From: a virus
Length of the DNA stretch: 43,620 nt
Direction: 5' to 3' (one strand)
IMG/VR virus record: IMGVR_UViG_3300005253_000068
Location: 1 to 43,620 of that record
Shown: positions 23,534 through 29,489 of the stretch, piece by piece
Layout of the letters: the number at the start of each line of letters is the position of its first letter
Position numbering within the stretch: the first letter of the stretch is position 1
Translations under genes and position numbers: made by a program
The notes under the pieces: generated by a model
What the model was told of the DNA's origin: nothing
The model's input: the letters and a program-made list of their open reading frames with translations, nothing else
The model's database searches: none

Positions 23534-23565
23534 ATAAGAATAATTAAAATAAACAAAAGATATAT
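23519..23565 (+). repeat. 47-base direct repeat, copy 1 (clamp 3' module and leader)
   Basis: Identical to 24416-24462. It contains TCGCCTAAGTCCTCAATAAG and then an A-rich leader ending GATATAT just before an ATG. A shorter related form occurs at 24889-24926 (TAAGTCCTTAATAAGAATAA). A recent duplication with the next small gene's leader is likely. Confidence 0.9.
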
Positions 23566-23566
23566 T

Positions 23567-23896
23567 ATGGCTAAAAAAAATACTCAAAAAATTGAATGGG
23601 CCAAAGATGGAAAAGAGAAAGATACAGATAGAAAAATTATAGGTATTAACATTTTTGATGAAGAAGAAAAAATAGAAAGATATCCAACTGGATATTGTGG
23701 AAGTATAGAAATTACTAGTAATAAATTACAAATTTGGACAAATGGTCGTTATCAATTTTTATCAAAAGAAGTAGGAATTGTATTGTGTAATGAGTTACTA
23801 AATTTTTGGGGAGTAGGATTAGGAGAAATAAATAAAAGAATCACAAAATTAGAAAAAGCAACAAAGAAAGCTTCATTACAAGTAAAGCAACATTAA
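23567..23896 (+). CDS. Hypothetical protein behind clamp leader
   Basis: 109 aa from ATG 23567. The longer frame from 23495 would translate the repeat and RNA and is rejected. Basic N-terminus, strands around IIGINIFDEEEKIERYPTGY and LQIWTNGRYQFL, and a C-terminal helix with KRITKLEKATKKASLQVK. No family recognised. Confidence 0.6.
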   Translation: MAKKNTQKIEWAKDGKEKDTDRKIIGINIFDEEEKIERYPTGYCGSIEITSNKLQIWTNGRYQFLSKEVGIVLCNELLNFWGVGLGEINKRITKLEKATKKASLQVKQH

Positions 23897-23899
23897 ATT

Positions 23900-24142
23900 A
23901 TGAAAAAACCAAGAACAAAAATAGAAGAAAGACAATTTTGTGACCAAGGATGTCCTTGTGAAAAATGTCATATAGGAAATCCTGATATTAAACTATGTGA
24001 TTTTTGTGTATTTGAGCTATGGAAGAAAAGAATGACCGATACAAGGATTATGAAAAGACATAAAAAAGAACGGAAAGAACTTAATAAGCGTCAAACAAAA
24101 GAATTAGCAGCTTTTTTAAACAAAAGAGTCGCACAAGCTTAA
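23900..24142 (+). CDS. Small Cys-rich zinc-binding-like protein
   Basis: 80 aa. CDQGCPCEKC and CDFC near residues 14-37 make a compact metal site, followed by a basic helix (KRHKKERKELNKRQTKELAAF). The stop region holds GTCGCA (24128) and its inverted partner TGCGAC (24146), which can form a hairpin across the gene end. Confidence 0.55.
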   Translation: MKKPRTKIEERQFCDQGCPCEKCHIGNPDIKLCDFCVFELWKKRMTDTRIMKRHKKERKELNKRQTKELAAFLNKRVAQA

Positions 24143-24160
24143 TTTTGCGACATTAAATTT

Positions 24161-24286
24161 ATGAAACTAATAAGAATAATTGGAATAATAGGTATAGTAA
24201 TGTCAGTAGCTTTTGAAAATATATATACATTACTGGGTCTTGGTTTTTTACTTTTATTAGAATCAATAGAAGATTTAAAACATTGA
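24161..24286 (+). CDS. 41-aa small membrane protein
   Basis: ATG after GCGACATTAAATTT. Almost wholly hydrophobic (IRIIGIIGIVMSVAF and LLGLGFLLLL) with an acidic end. Its TGA overlaps the first bases of clamp element C, so ribosomes would run into the 5' arm of that RNA. Confidence 0.45.
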   Translation: MKLIRIIGIIGIVMSVAFENIYTLLGLGFLLLLESIEDLKH

Positions 24287-24429
24287 GGATTTAAGTGAGA
24301 GCTGTGGCTTCAAAATAACACCTTGCTTGTCGGTTATCACAGATGACCAATGAGGTGAAAGTGGTCTGATAGCTAAGCCCTCAAATAGCCCAGTAGGTTT
24401 GAATCCTACCAGCTCTCGCCTAAGTCCTC
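24285..24429 (+). ncRNA. Clamp RNA element C with T-arm-like hairpin and pseudoknot
   Basis: 20-pair closing helix (24285-24304 with 24410-24429) with a single A.C mismatch at the same place as in element A: GAGGATTTAAGTGAGAGCTG against CAGCTCTCGCCTAAGTCCTC. Right next to the 3' arm is GTAGG-TTTGAAT-CCTAC, shaped like a tRNA T-arm with a seven-base loop. GGCTT pairs with AAGCC, ATAAC with GTTAT, GACC with GGTC, and CACCTT may reach GAGGTG as a pseudoknot. No anticodon arm or CCA is evident. It ends 35 bases before the next ATG. Confidence 0.75.
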
Positions 24430-24462
24430 AATAAGAATAATTAAAATAAACAAAAGATATAT
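24416..24462 (+). repeat. 47-base direct repeat, copy 2
   Basis: Identical to 23519-23565. It forms the 3' clamp arm of element C plus the A-rich leader of the gene at 24465. Confidence 0.9.
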
Positions 24463-24464
24463 AT

Positions 24465-24575
24465 ATGGAAACAATTATATTAGAGGGAACAAAACTTTTT
24501 ATAGTAATGCTTGGATTAATATTAACCTATTTTTTGGCGGCTTTAACAGGATATTATTTTGGCAGAAATAAATAA
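24465..24575 (+). CDS. 36-aa single-TM membrane peptide
   Basis: ATG after GATATATAT. One hydrophobic helix (LFIVMLGLILTYFLAALTGYYFG) with a short charged tail. It is translated, if at all, directly downstream of clamp element C. Function unknown. Confidence 0.45.
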   Translation: METIILEGTKLFIVMLGLILTYFLAALTGYYFGRNK

Positions 24576-24594
24576 CTAATATATTAAGAGGATT

Positions 24595-24762
24595 ATGGAG
24601 AAAGATAAAATAAATCAAAAAGTTCAAGATATTTTAGTTAAGTTGACTGATAAGATAGGTTTTAATCATAGTAAAAAACATCAAGAGGCTTATGATGAGG
24701 CGTATGATGAATTAATGGCAATGATAGAAAACATTGAAAGACAAGCTCGCCTAAAAGTATAA
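24595..24762 (+). CDS. Hypothetical small helical protein
   Basis: 55 aa, charged helix (KVQDILVKLTDKIGFNHSKK) with a repeated DEAYDE segment. An AGAGG stretch lies three bases before the ATG. Its last codons contain AGACAAGCT, which can pair with AGCTTGTCT at 24883, linking the gene end with the RNA behind it. Confidence 0.5.
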   Translation: MEKDKINQKVQDILVKLTDKIGFNHSKKHQEAYDEAYDELMAMIENIERQARLKV

Positions 24763-24795
24763 GTCCTTAAAAGGTAACATACGTTACCATACAAC

Positions 24796-24876
24796 ATTGA
24801 GAATTTAGTATGGCGGGTTGAAAGCTGGCAAGCTAAGGGGTTCGAATCCTCAAGCCTGCCATACTAAGTCCTTAAT
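24796..24876 (+). ncRNA. Clamp RNA element D with tRNA-elbow-like fold, no anticodon arm
   Basis: 24796-24819 pairs with 24853-24876 over 24 positions with one A.C mismatch and several G.U wobbles. Inside are only two hairpins: AGCT-GGCA-AGCT, like a D-arm with the GG in the loop, and GGGG-TTCGAAT-CCTC, whose seven-base loop matches the canonical tRNA T-loop (TTCGAAT). GGCGGGTT with AGCCTGCC would be the acceptor part. No anticodon arm or encoded CCA. A GGTAAC-ATAC-GTTACC hairpin (24773-24788) precedes it. The 3' side reads TAAGTCCTTAAT, as in element C. Confidence 0.75.
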
Positions 24877-24928
24877 TGTATAAGCTTGTCTAAGTCCTTA
24901 ATAAGAATAATTAAAATAACTAATAAAT

Positions 24929-25078
24929 ATGGAAATAAAAGTAAAAGTAAAATGTATATCTTGTGGACATAAAAAAGAGGTAAAAGCTGGGGAAGTTCCG
25001 AGAGGAGAAATGCCTATGTGTGATAAATGTTCTTCAGTTATGATAGCAGTAGAAGCTACTCTCAAGAATAATAAATAA
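24929..25078 (+). CDS. 49-aa zinc-ribbon protein
   Basis: CISCGHKKEVKAGEVPRGEM then CDKCSS: a compact two-CxxC zinc ribbon. Leader TTAAAATAACTAATAAATATG follows a third TAAGTCCTTA copy (24891). Probably a small nucleic-acid-binding or structural ribbon; one of several in this block. Confidence 0.6.
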   Translation: MEIKVKVKCISCGHKKEVKAGEVPRGEMPMCDKCSSVMIAVEATLKNNK

Positions 25079-25094
25079 CTTAACCTAAAAGATT

Positions 25095-25310
25095 ATGGCA
25101 AGAGAAATAGATTTTATAAGCATTGGTTATGATAAAGGCGAAATGGATTTTAGTGTTAATTGTAGTATTGCCGATTTAACCCTTAAAGAGTTTGATGAAT
25201 TAAGAATAATGACAATGGTAGCAATCGGGCAAGCAGAAAATATGTGGAGAAGAGAAAATAAACCAGAATGTAGAACATCAATACGAAAATCGCCTAATAA
25301 ACCTAAATAA
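25095..25310 (+). CDS. Hypothetical protein
   Basis: 71 aa. An N-terminal beta part (REIDFISIGYDKGEMDFSVN) with two adjacent helices (LTLKEFDELRIMTMVAIGQA) and a basic tail. No motif recognised. Confidence 0.55.
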   Translation: MAREIDFISIGYDKGEMDFSVNCSIADLTLKEFDELRIMTMVAIGQAENMWRRENKPECRTSIRKSPNKPK

Positions 25311-25317
25311 ACAATAT

Positions 25318-25500
25318 ATGGCTAAAGATAAAATAATAATTTATTTAATGAGGAAAGTAGAAGAACTTGGCGTAGCTTTTATTGTTCAAATGAAAGAAAC
25401 TAATGCAGAAACAATGGAAATGACACAGGAATTAGTAAGTAAAAAAATTAAAGATAAATATAAAATAACTGTTTCAGTTTCAAAAATTAAACCTAAATAA
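25318..25500 (+). CDS. Hypothetical small basic protein
   Basis: 60 aa helical protein (IIIYLMRKVEELGVAFIVQM) with a strand-like Lys-rich end. Preceded by the AATATATG leader form. No family recognised. Confidence 0.5.
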   Translation: MAKDKIIIYLMRKVEELGVAFIVQMKETNAETMEMTQELVSKKIKDKYKITVSVSKIKPK

Positions 25501-25503
25501 CCT

Positions 25504-25689
25504 ATGAAACATAATAAAGAGAAGAAAAAAATAAGGTTATATAGATTTTACAATATGAATGTTTCTAAAGATGGCGAGCCGTTTGCTATGTGTGATTATC
25601 ATAAGGAAACTTATCAAGTTCCGCCAAGTTGTATTATGAATAAAATTGCTGATAAAAGTAAAATAAGTTGTAATTTGTGTGATGAATAA
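25504..25689 (+). CDS. Small Cys-containing protein
   Basis: 61 aa. Short beta segments (IRLYRFYNMNV) and two Cys pairs spread out: CDYH near residue 29, then CIMNKIADKSKISCNLC. It may be a zinc ribbon of loose spacing. Its 3' end overlaps the next gene by 11 bases. Confidence 0.5.
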   Translation: MKHNKEKKKIRLYRFYNMNVSKDGEPFAMCDYHKETYQVPPSCIMNKIADKSKISCNLCDE

Positions 25690-25912
25690 CGAACAAGAAA
25701 AATTATTAGATACTTTGATAAAAAGAATTACATCAGTAGGATTTATACCCAAATCTGAAGTAAGAATATTGATAAATGAAATCCTAAAAGCCAAAGATAA
25801 AGAATTTATAGAGATATTAAATGGGTTAGAGATGGAATTGAATAAATATAAATGTGCAAAGCATAAAAAACTCAACAACAAAATTAAACAAATAAAACAA
25901 AAATATGATTAA
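25679..25912 (+). CDS. Hypothetical helical protein
   Basis: 77 aa, all-helical and charged (EKLLDTLIKRITSVGFIPKS; LINEILKAKDKEFIEILNGL). Overlaps both neighbours by a few bases, so it is part of a tight translational chain. Confidence 0.5.
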   Translation: MMNNEQEKLLDTLIKRITSVGFIPKSEVRILINEILKAKDKEFIEILNGLEMELNKYKCAKHKKLNNKIKQIKQKYD

Positions 25913-26072
25913 CAATGATGTAAAAAACTGGAGAGGAAAAACGATTGGTTTTCGTTGTCGTGAATGTGGAGATATATTCCAGTCAATGTGGGAAACAACT
26001 TGTAATAAATGTCGCCGAGAAGAAGAAAGACATCAAGAAATCTTAAAACAAACAAAAAATAAGTATGAATGA
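25905..26072 (+). CDS. 55-aa zinc-ribbon protein
   Basis: CREC (residues 18-21) and CNKC (33-36) with RGKTIGFR before and a charged helix after. It resembles short ribbons of nucleic-acid-binding phage proteins. Overlaps both neighbours by eight bases. Confidence 0.55.
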   Translation: MINNDVKNWRGKTIGFRCRECGDIFQSMWETTCNKCRREEERHQEILKQTKNKYE

Positions 26073-26250
26073 AAAACAAAAACAACAAATAAATTCTTTA
26101 TGTAATTCAGTTATAATGGTTGCAGAAAAATTCATAAATAAATGTAAAATTGGTAGAGCAAGAAGTATAGAAACTTTAAGCGATATGAAGAAAATTAAAA
26201 CTGAGGCTGAATTATTGAAGAAAAATATCCATCAAAAATATGCTAAATAA
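26065..26250 (+). CDS. Hypothetical small helical protein
   Basis: 61 aa, one long helix pair (QQINSLCNSVIMVAEKFINK; TLSDMKKIKTEAELLKKNI). Part of a chain of overlapping small genes. No family recognised. Confidence 0.5.
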   Translation: MNEKQKQQINSLCNSVIMVAEKFINKCKIGRARSIETLSDMKKIKTEAELLKKNIHQKYAK

Positions 26251-26476
26251 AGAACAAGAAAAATGGGAAAGTGTATCTTGGATTCAACGAAACTTTAGAC
26301 TTGGATACTTAACTGCATTTAAAATTAAAGAAGCTGTTGAAAAAATCCGTCAAGAAGAAAAAGAGAATATGATTAAAGTGATTGAGGGAATGAGTATGCC
26401 TGTTGGAAGTGAGGGAGCAGAAAAAAGAGCGTATGACCAAGCAATATCAGAAATAATAAAAGAATTAAAAGAATGA
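26240..26476 (+). CDS. Hypothetical protein before the methyltransferase
   Basis: 78 aa. WIQRNFRLGYLTAFKIKEAV reads like a Ftsk-gamma-type winged-helix fragment (S.LQR.FR.GY.RA...), though very short, followed by a charged helix. Its stop overlaps the ATG of the broken methyltransferase N-terminus (ATGA). Confidence 0.55.
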   Translation: MLNKEQEKWESVSWIQRNFRLGYLTAFKIKEAVEKIRQEEKENMIKVIEGMSMPVGSEGAEKRAYDQAISEIIKELKE

Positions 26477-26589
26477 AACCTAATCAGATCATACAAGGCG
26501 ATACACTGAAAGTTCTTAAAAAAATGCCTTCAGATTTAGTAGATACGATTATTACAAGCCAGTTTGACTTAAAATCTCTTATACCATAA
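26473..26589 (+). pseudogene. N-terminal fragment of DNA methyltransferase, cut by LAGLIDADG insertion
   Basis: 38 codons: MKPNQIIQGDTLKVLKKMPS then DLVDTIITS, the normal start of a beta-class methyltransferase up to motif IV. At the point where PPYW should follow, the frame turns into unrelated residues (QFDLKSLIP) and stops. A second, diverged copy of the same stretch lies after the endonuclease at 27056. It keeps the native start and leader, so it is the original 5' end. Confidence 0.85.
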
Positions 26590-26600
26590 AATATAAGTAT

Positions 26601-27047
26601 ATGGTTAAAGAAATTACAATATCATATTTGGCAGGAATAACAGATGGGGAAGGGTATATTGGAATTAAGAAATCTAAATGGGGAATGAAAAACAGAAAAG
26701 ATGTTCATTGTCCTACTTACCACGAAAGAATACAGATAAGAATGATTGATGAAGAAGCAATTAAATTATTCAAGCAATCTTTTGGTGGCAGTTATTATAA
26801 AGAAAAGGATTATATTTATTGTTATCAAATTTCTGACTTATCAGCGTCAAAAGCGTTAAGGATTTTACTTCCTTATTTGAGAATTAAAAAAAGGCAAGCT
26901 CAAATTTGTTTGAAATTAAGAAGAAATAAAGAAAGTTGTTTAGCAAAAAAAAGGGGTAGTCCGAAAGGTCGTAAAATGTCTAAAAAGATTTTAGATTATA
27001 GAGATAAGTTATGGAAACAAATAAAAGAAATTCATCAAAGAAAATAG
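26601..27047 (+). CDS. LAGLIDADG homing endonuclease inside the methyltransferase
   Basis: 148 aa with one clear LAGLIDADG motif (YLAGITDGEGYIGI, residues 9-22), so it should work as a dimer; the rest is RIQIRMIDEEAIKLFKQSFG, typical of the family, and a basic tail. It is flanked by two copies of the methyltransferase 5' end. Only about 12 bases separate it from the first, and nine from the start of the second, so no group I intron core can be present. A freestanding gene that brought along replacement host-gene sequence is the simplest reading. Confidence 0.9.
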   Translation: MVKEITISYLAGITDGEGYIGIKKSKWGMKNRKDVHCPTYHERIQIRMIDEEAIKLFKQSFGGSYYKEKDYIYCYQISDLSASKALRILLPYLRIKKRQAQICLKLRRNKESCLAKKRGSPKGRKMSKKILDYRDKLWKQIKEIHQRK

Positions 27048-27055
27048 GGCGGTTC

Positions 27056-27151
27056 GTGAACTCCATTATTCAGGGGGACATGCTGGAAGTGTTAAAAACG
27101 CTCCCAGAAGAATGTGTTGATACAATCATCACATCACCGCCCTATTGGTAG
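27056..27151 (+). pseudogene. Second copy of methyltransferase N-terminus with in-frame TAG
   Basis: From GTG 27056: VNSIIQGDMLEVLKTLPEE then CVDTIITSPPYW, containing the catalytic motif IV (TSPPYW) missing from the first fragment, then TAG at 27149-27151. Directly behind comes TGG and GLRDYG in the same frame, so the text reads W-stop-W. Six extra bases (TAGTGG) relative to the expected PPYWGLRDYG explain it. Readthrough or amber suppression would restore the enzyme. Confidence 0.8.
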
Positions 27152-27157
27152 TGGGGA

Positions 27158-28528
27158 TTGAGAGATTATGGAGTTAAAGGGCAAATTGGTTTAGAACCTA
27201 CTTTAGAAGAATTTATTAGTAAGCTTTTAAAAATTACTGCTGAATTAAAAAGAGTTTTAAAACCAACAGGAGTGATGTATTGGAATCACGGAGATTGTTA
27301 TGGGGGAAGTCAGGGAAGAGGAGAAGGAAAGGGAAATGAATATGGACAAATGAAATCTCAAAAGAAATCAATGGCTAAATGTTTAATGCTCCAAAACTAC
27401 CGCTTAATAATAGAGATGATAAATCAGGGTTGGATATTAAGAAATACAATAATTTGGCACAAACCAAACCATATGCCCAGTTCAGTAAAAGACAGATTTT
27501 CAAATAGTTATGAGCCAGTATTTATGTTAGTGAAAAATAATAATCCGCAGTATTATTACAATACGAAAACTGGCTTGATGATGGATAGAAAACCGAAGGA
27601 ATTGAAAAAGGGAATTGATTGGGGGTTTGAAGAGATCGGAATTATAGATAAAAATACTTTTAATGTGAGGGTTAAAGATGCAAAGAAAAAAAGGTTTTTA
27701 CAAGGAGCAACTAAAGAAGAAATTGAGAATTATAAAAAAGGGAAAATCAAGAAAGTTAATTACTGGCAATCAATTAAGTATTGGTTTGATTTAGATGCTG
27801 TGAGAGTGCCGTCGCAAGAACCGAATCAAGAAAGACCAAGAATGGGTCAAGGAAATCAAACTATTTATAAACAAAAAAGAACCAAAATTCCTAAAGAAAA
27901 TGCAGAAAGTTTTGGAAGTCCAAGAGCAAGACGATATAGAAAAACTCAAGATAAAGAATATTTAGAACATTTTAGAAAAAAAGGAAGTGGTGGTCATTAT
28001 GATTATGGAGGAATAAATGACCCAAAAGCCAGAAAAGAAATTATTAAGAGAATGATACAGCGAGGCAAAAATCCGGGCGATGTATGGAAAATAGCAACCC
28101 AACCATTTCCAGAAGCTCACTTTGCTACATTTCCTGTAAAGCTAATAACACCGATGATATTGAGCAGCTGCCCTAAAGAGATTTGTAAGAAGTGTGGGAA
28201 AGCGAGGGTGAGGATAGTAAAAGGAATACAAGATAAGAAGCCATCAAATTACAGAAGAGATGGTGGGGGAATAATGGGAAGAAAAGAAGATCAACGTGGA
28301 GGTTTAAGTGGGTATAAAAAAACAGACTTTCAAACTCTTGGTTGGACAGATTGTAAATGTAAAGCAGGATTTGAAGCAGGAATAACATTAGATCCATTTA
28401 TAGGAAGCGGAACAGTAGGAGTGGTTGCTCGCAGATATGGAAGAAATTGGCTCGGCATAGAATTAAATCCAAAATATATTAAAATGGCCAAACAAAGAAT
28501 AACTGCACAACCTGTGCCAATGTTATAA
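27158..28528 (+). CDS. Beta-class DNA methyltransferase body (m4C/m6A type)
   Basis: 456 aa from TTG 27158, in frame with 27056 but after the TAG. Features: LRDYGVKGQIGLEP, EEFISKLLKITAELKRVLKP, GVMYWNHGDCYGG, then a variable target region, a zinc-knuckle-like CPKEICKKCGK...CKC, and motif I near the end (LDPFIGSGTVGVVARRYGRN then GIELNPKYI). The order motif IV then motif I defines the beta class; SPPYW suggests N4-cytosine. Without the upstream SPPYW the protein should be inactive, so it is either a decaying gene or depends on readthrough. Confidence 0.85.
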   Translation: MRDYGVKGQIGLEPTLEEFISKLLKITAELKRVLKPTGVMYWNHGDCYGGSQGRGEGKGNEYGQMKSQKKSMAKCLMLQNYRLIIEMINQGWILRNTIIWHKPNHMPSSVKDRFSNSYEPVFMLVKNNNPQYYYNTKTGLMMDRKPKELKKGIDWGFEEIGIIDKNTFNVRVKDAKKKRFLQGATKEEIENYKKGKIKKVNYWQSIKYWFDLDAVRVPSQEPNQERPRMGQGNQTIYKQKRTKIPKENAESFGSPRARRYRKTQDKEYLEHFRKKGSGGHYDYGGINDPKARKEIIKRMIQRGKNPGDVWKIATQPFPEAHFATFPVKLITPMILSSCPKEICKKCGKARVRIVKGIQDKKPSNYRRDGGGIMGRKEDQRGGLSGYKKTDFQTLGWTDCKCKAGFEAGITLDPFIGSGTVGVVARRYGRNWLGIELNPKYIKMAKQRITAQPVPML

Positions 28529-28549
28529 AAAAACCACCAATACGGTGGT
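28527..28549 (-). terminator. Minus-strand terminator hairpin
   Basis: ACCACC (28533-28538), loop AATAC, GGTGGT (28544-28549). On the minus strand it is followed by seven T (the A-run 28527-28533). On the plus strand no T-run follows, so it points at the reverse promoter nearby. It may still slow + strand transcription after the methyltransferase. Confidence 0.6.
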
Positions 28550-28571
28550 GCAAAATACATTATTTTAGCTT

Positions 28572-28599
28572 ATTATAATATATGACGAGAAAAAGTCAA
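28572..28599 (-). promoter_or_regulatory. Reverse sigma70-type promoter
   Basis: On the minus strand TTGACT (28594-28599), 16-base spacer, TATAAT (28572-28577). Together with the terminator at 28527 it would make a transcript of only about 40 bases. It is the only strong reverse promoter noted in a genome read entirely from the + strand. Confidence 0.5.
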
Positions 28600-28619
28600 G
28601 TTTATTACACTTAGAATAT

Positions 28620-28793
28620 ATGGATAATTGTAAAATGTTGTACAATAAGGAAGAAATATCGCAAGAGTTGAAAAATGGATTGTGTTCTATCCACGAAACC
28701 AGGCCACAGGATTGTAGGGATTATGATTGTACCGATCCTAAATATCCAAAGCCTTTTACAGAAGTAATATTAAAAGTAACAAAGGTCGAATAA
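28620..28793 (+). CDS. 57-aa Cys-rich protein resembling the YkgJ core
   Basis: C..ML..KEEISQELKNG, then LCSIHETRPQDCRDYDC: the pattern C....RP..CR.(Y)..C is the centre of YkgJ/zinc- or iron-chelating domains, here in very short form. Probably metal binding; function unknown. ATG after TTAGAATAT. Confidence 0.5.
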   Translation: MDNCKMLYNKEEISQELKNGLCSIHETRPQDCRDYDCTDPKYPKPFTEVILKVTKVE

Positions 28794-28817
28794 TTAAAAG
28801 TTAAACTTATTAAATTT

Positions 28818-29072
28818 ATGGCTGAATCATCACACGAACATTTAAAAAAATCTAAAGAAGCATCTACCCTTGCTGAAATGTTTCACGAAATGAGAAAATC
28901 TATTGATGCTTTAATCCAATGGACGAAAAAACTACAACAAAACGATAGTAGTTATGGTAGAGAAATATCGTTAGTTCACACAAAGCTTCAAGAAGCAAAG
29001 ATGTGGGCTGGTAAGTGCTTGGAAGCTATTGGAAGTAAATTGCCAGAGGAGTTCCGGGACAAAGCTGAATAG
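28818..29072 (+). CDS. acb2-like: Acb2-like protein, candidate anti-CBASS cyclic-nucleotide sponge
   Basis: 84 aa, all-helical. Residues 48-66 (REISLVHTKLQEAKMWAGK) strongly recall the Acb2/DUF7681 signature R.SLA.TKL.EA.MWAN, the C-terminal helix that builds the nucleotide-binding surface. Acb2 proteins, such as the T4 Vs.4 type, form hexamers that bind cyclic di- and trinucleotides and block CBASS immunity. Length and the polar N-terminal helix (STLAEMFHEMRKSIDALIQW) fit. It sits in an accessory block. I rely on pattern memory, so I rate the family likely but not proven. Confidence 0.65.
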   Translation: MAESSHEHLKKSKEASTLAEMFHEMRKSIDALIQWTKKLQQNDSSYGREISLVHTKLQEAKMWAGKCLEAIGSKLPEEFRDKAE

Positions 29073-29129
29073 CTTTTTACTCTGCTTCTGATTGGAGGCA
29101 AGATAAGTAGATATTAAAACCTAAAAAAT

Positions 29130-29489
29130 ATGACAAATGAACAAATATTAAAAGAAGCAATAGAGAAAGCAGTTAAGAATGGATGGGAAAGAACATCTAT
29201 TGAGCCTGGAGAAGATTTTGAATTAAAACTTGACTGGAATGAGTTTAAGATAATAACGGAAATGTATTTAATAGGTGGAGCAAAAGGAAAAGATTATGTT
29301 GAAACATTTAACTTATATGAAATTCTTTTTTCTCACGATTTTGCTAAAGCACTTTGGACTCAAAAATTGATTACAAGAAAATGTAGGAGGTGTGGTTATA
29401 AAGCTAAGCCTCATTATTACTATCAATACCATCTTCGACAGATGGTATTAGAAAAAGAACCATTAAAATATATAAAGAAATTTTTATGA
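29130..29489 (+). CDS. Hypothetical phage protein with YEILFSHDFAKALW motif
   Basis: 119 aa. N-terminus EQILKEAIEKAVKNGWERTS; the motif LYEILFSHDFAKALW is one I associate with early proteins of many environmental phages. The C-terminal half has a single CRRCG pair and many Tyr/His (KPHYYYQYHLRQM). The stop overlaps the next ATG. Function unknown. Confidence 0.6.
   Translation: MTNEQILKEAIEKAVKNGWERTSIEPGEDFELKLDWNEFKIITEMYLIGGAKGKDYVETFNLYEILFSHDFAKALWTQKLITRKCRRCGYKAKPHYYYQYHLRQMVLEKEPLKYIKKFL

Noticed and set aside
23495-23566. Longer N-terminus of the gene at 23567
   Set aside because: The TTG start would translate the clamp and 47-base repeat, which elsewhere stands as untranslated leader.
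24285-24876. Ordinary tRNA genes
   Set aside because: T-arm-like hairpins exist but no anticodon arm with a standard seven-base loop, no usual D-arm in element C, and the closing helix far exceeds seven base pairs.
27149-27151. Reassigned TAG codon genome-wide
   Set aside because: TAG ends several other genes sensibly (12978, 14254, 30854, 42981), and TGA and TAA also serve as stops, so the standard code fits.
26473-27158. Group I intron in the methyltransferase
   Set aside because: Hardly any non-coding sequence surrounds the LAGLIDADG ORF, and the 5' exon is duplicated instead of interrupted, so there is no room for an intron core.
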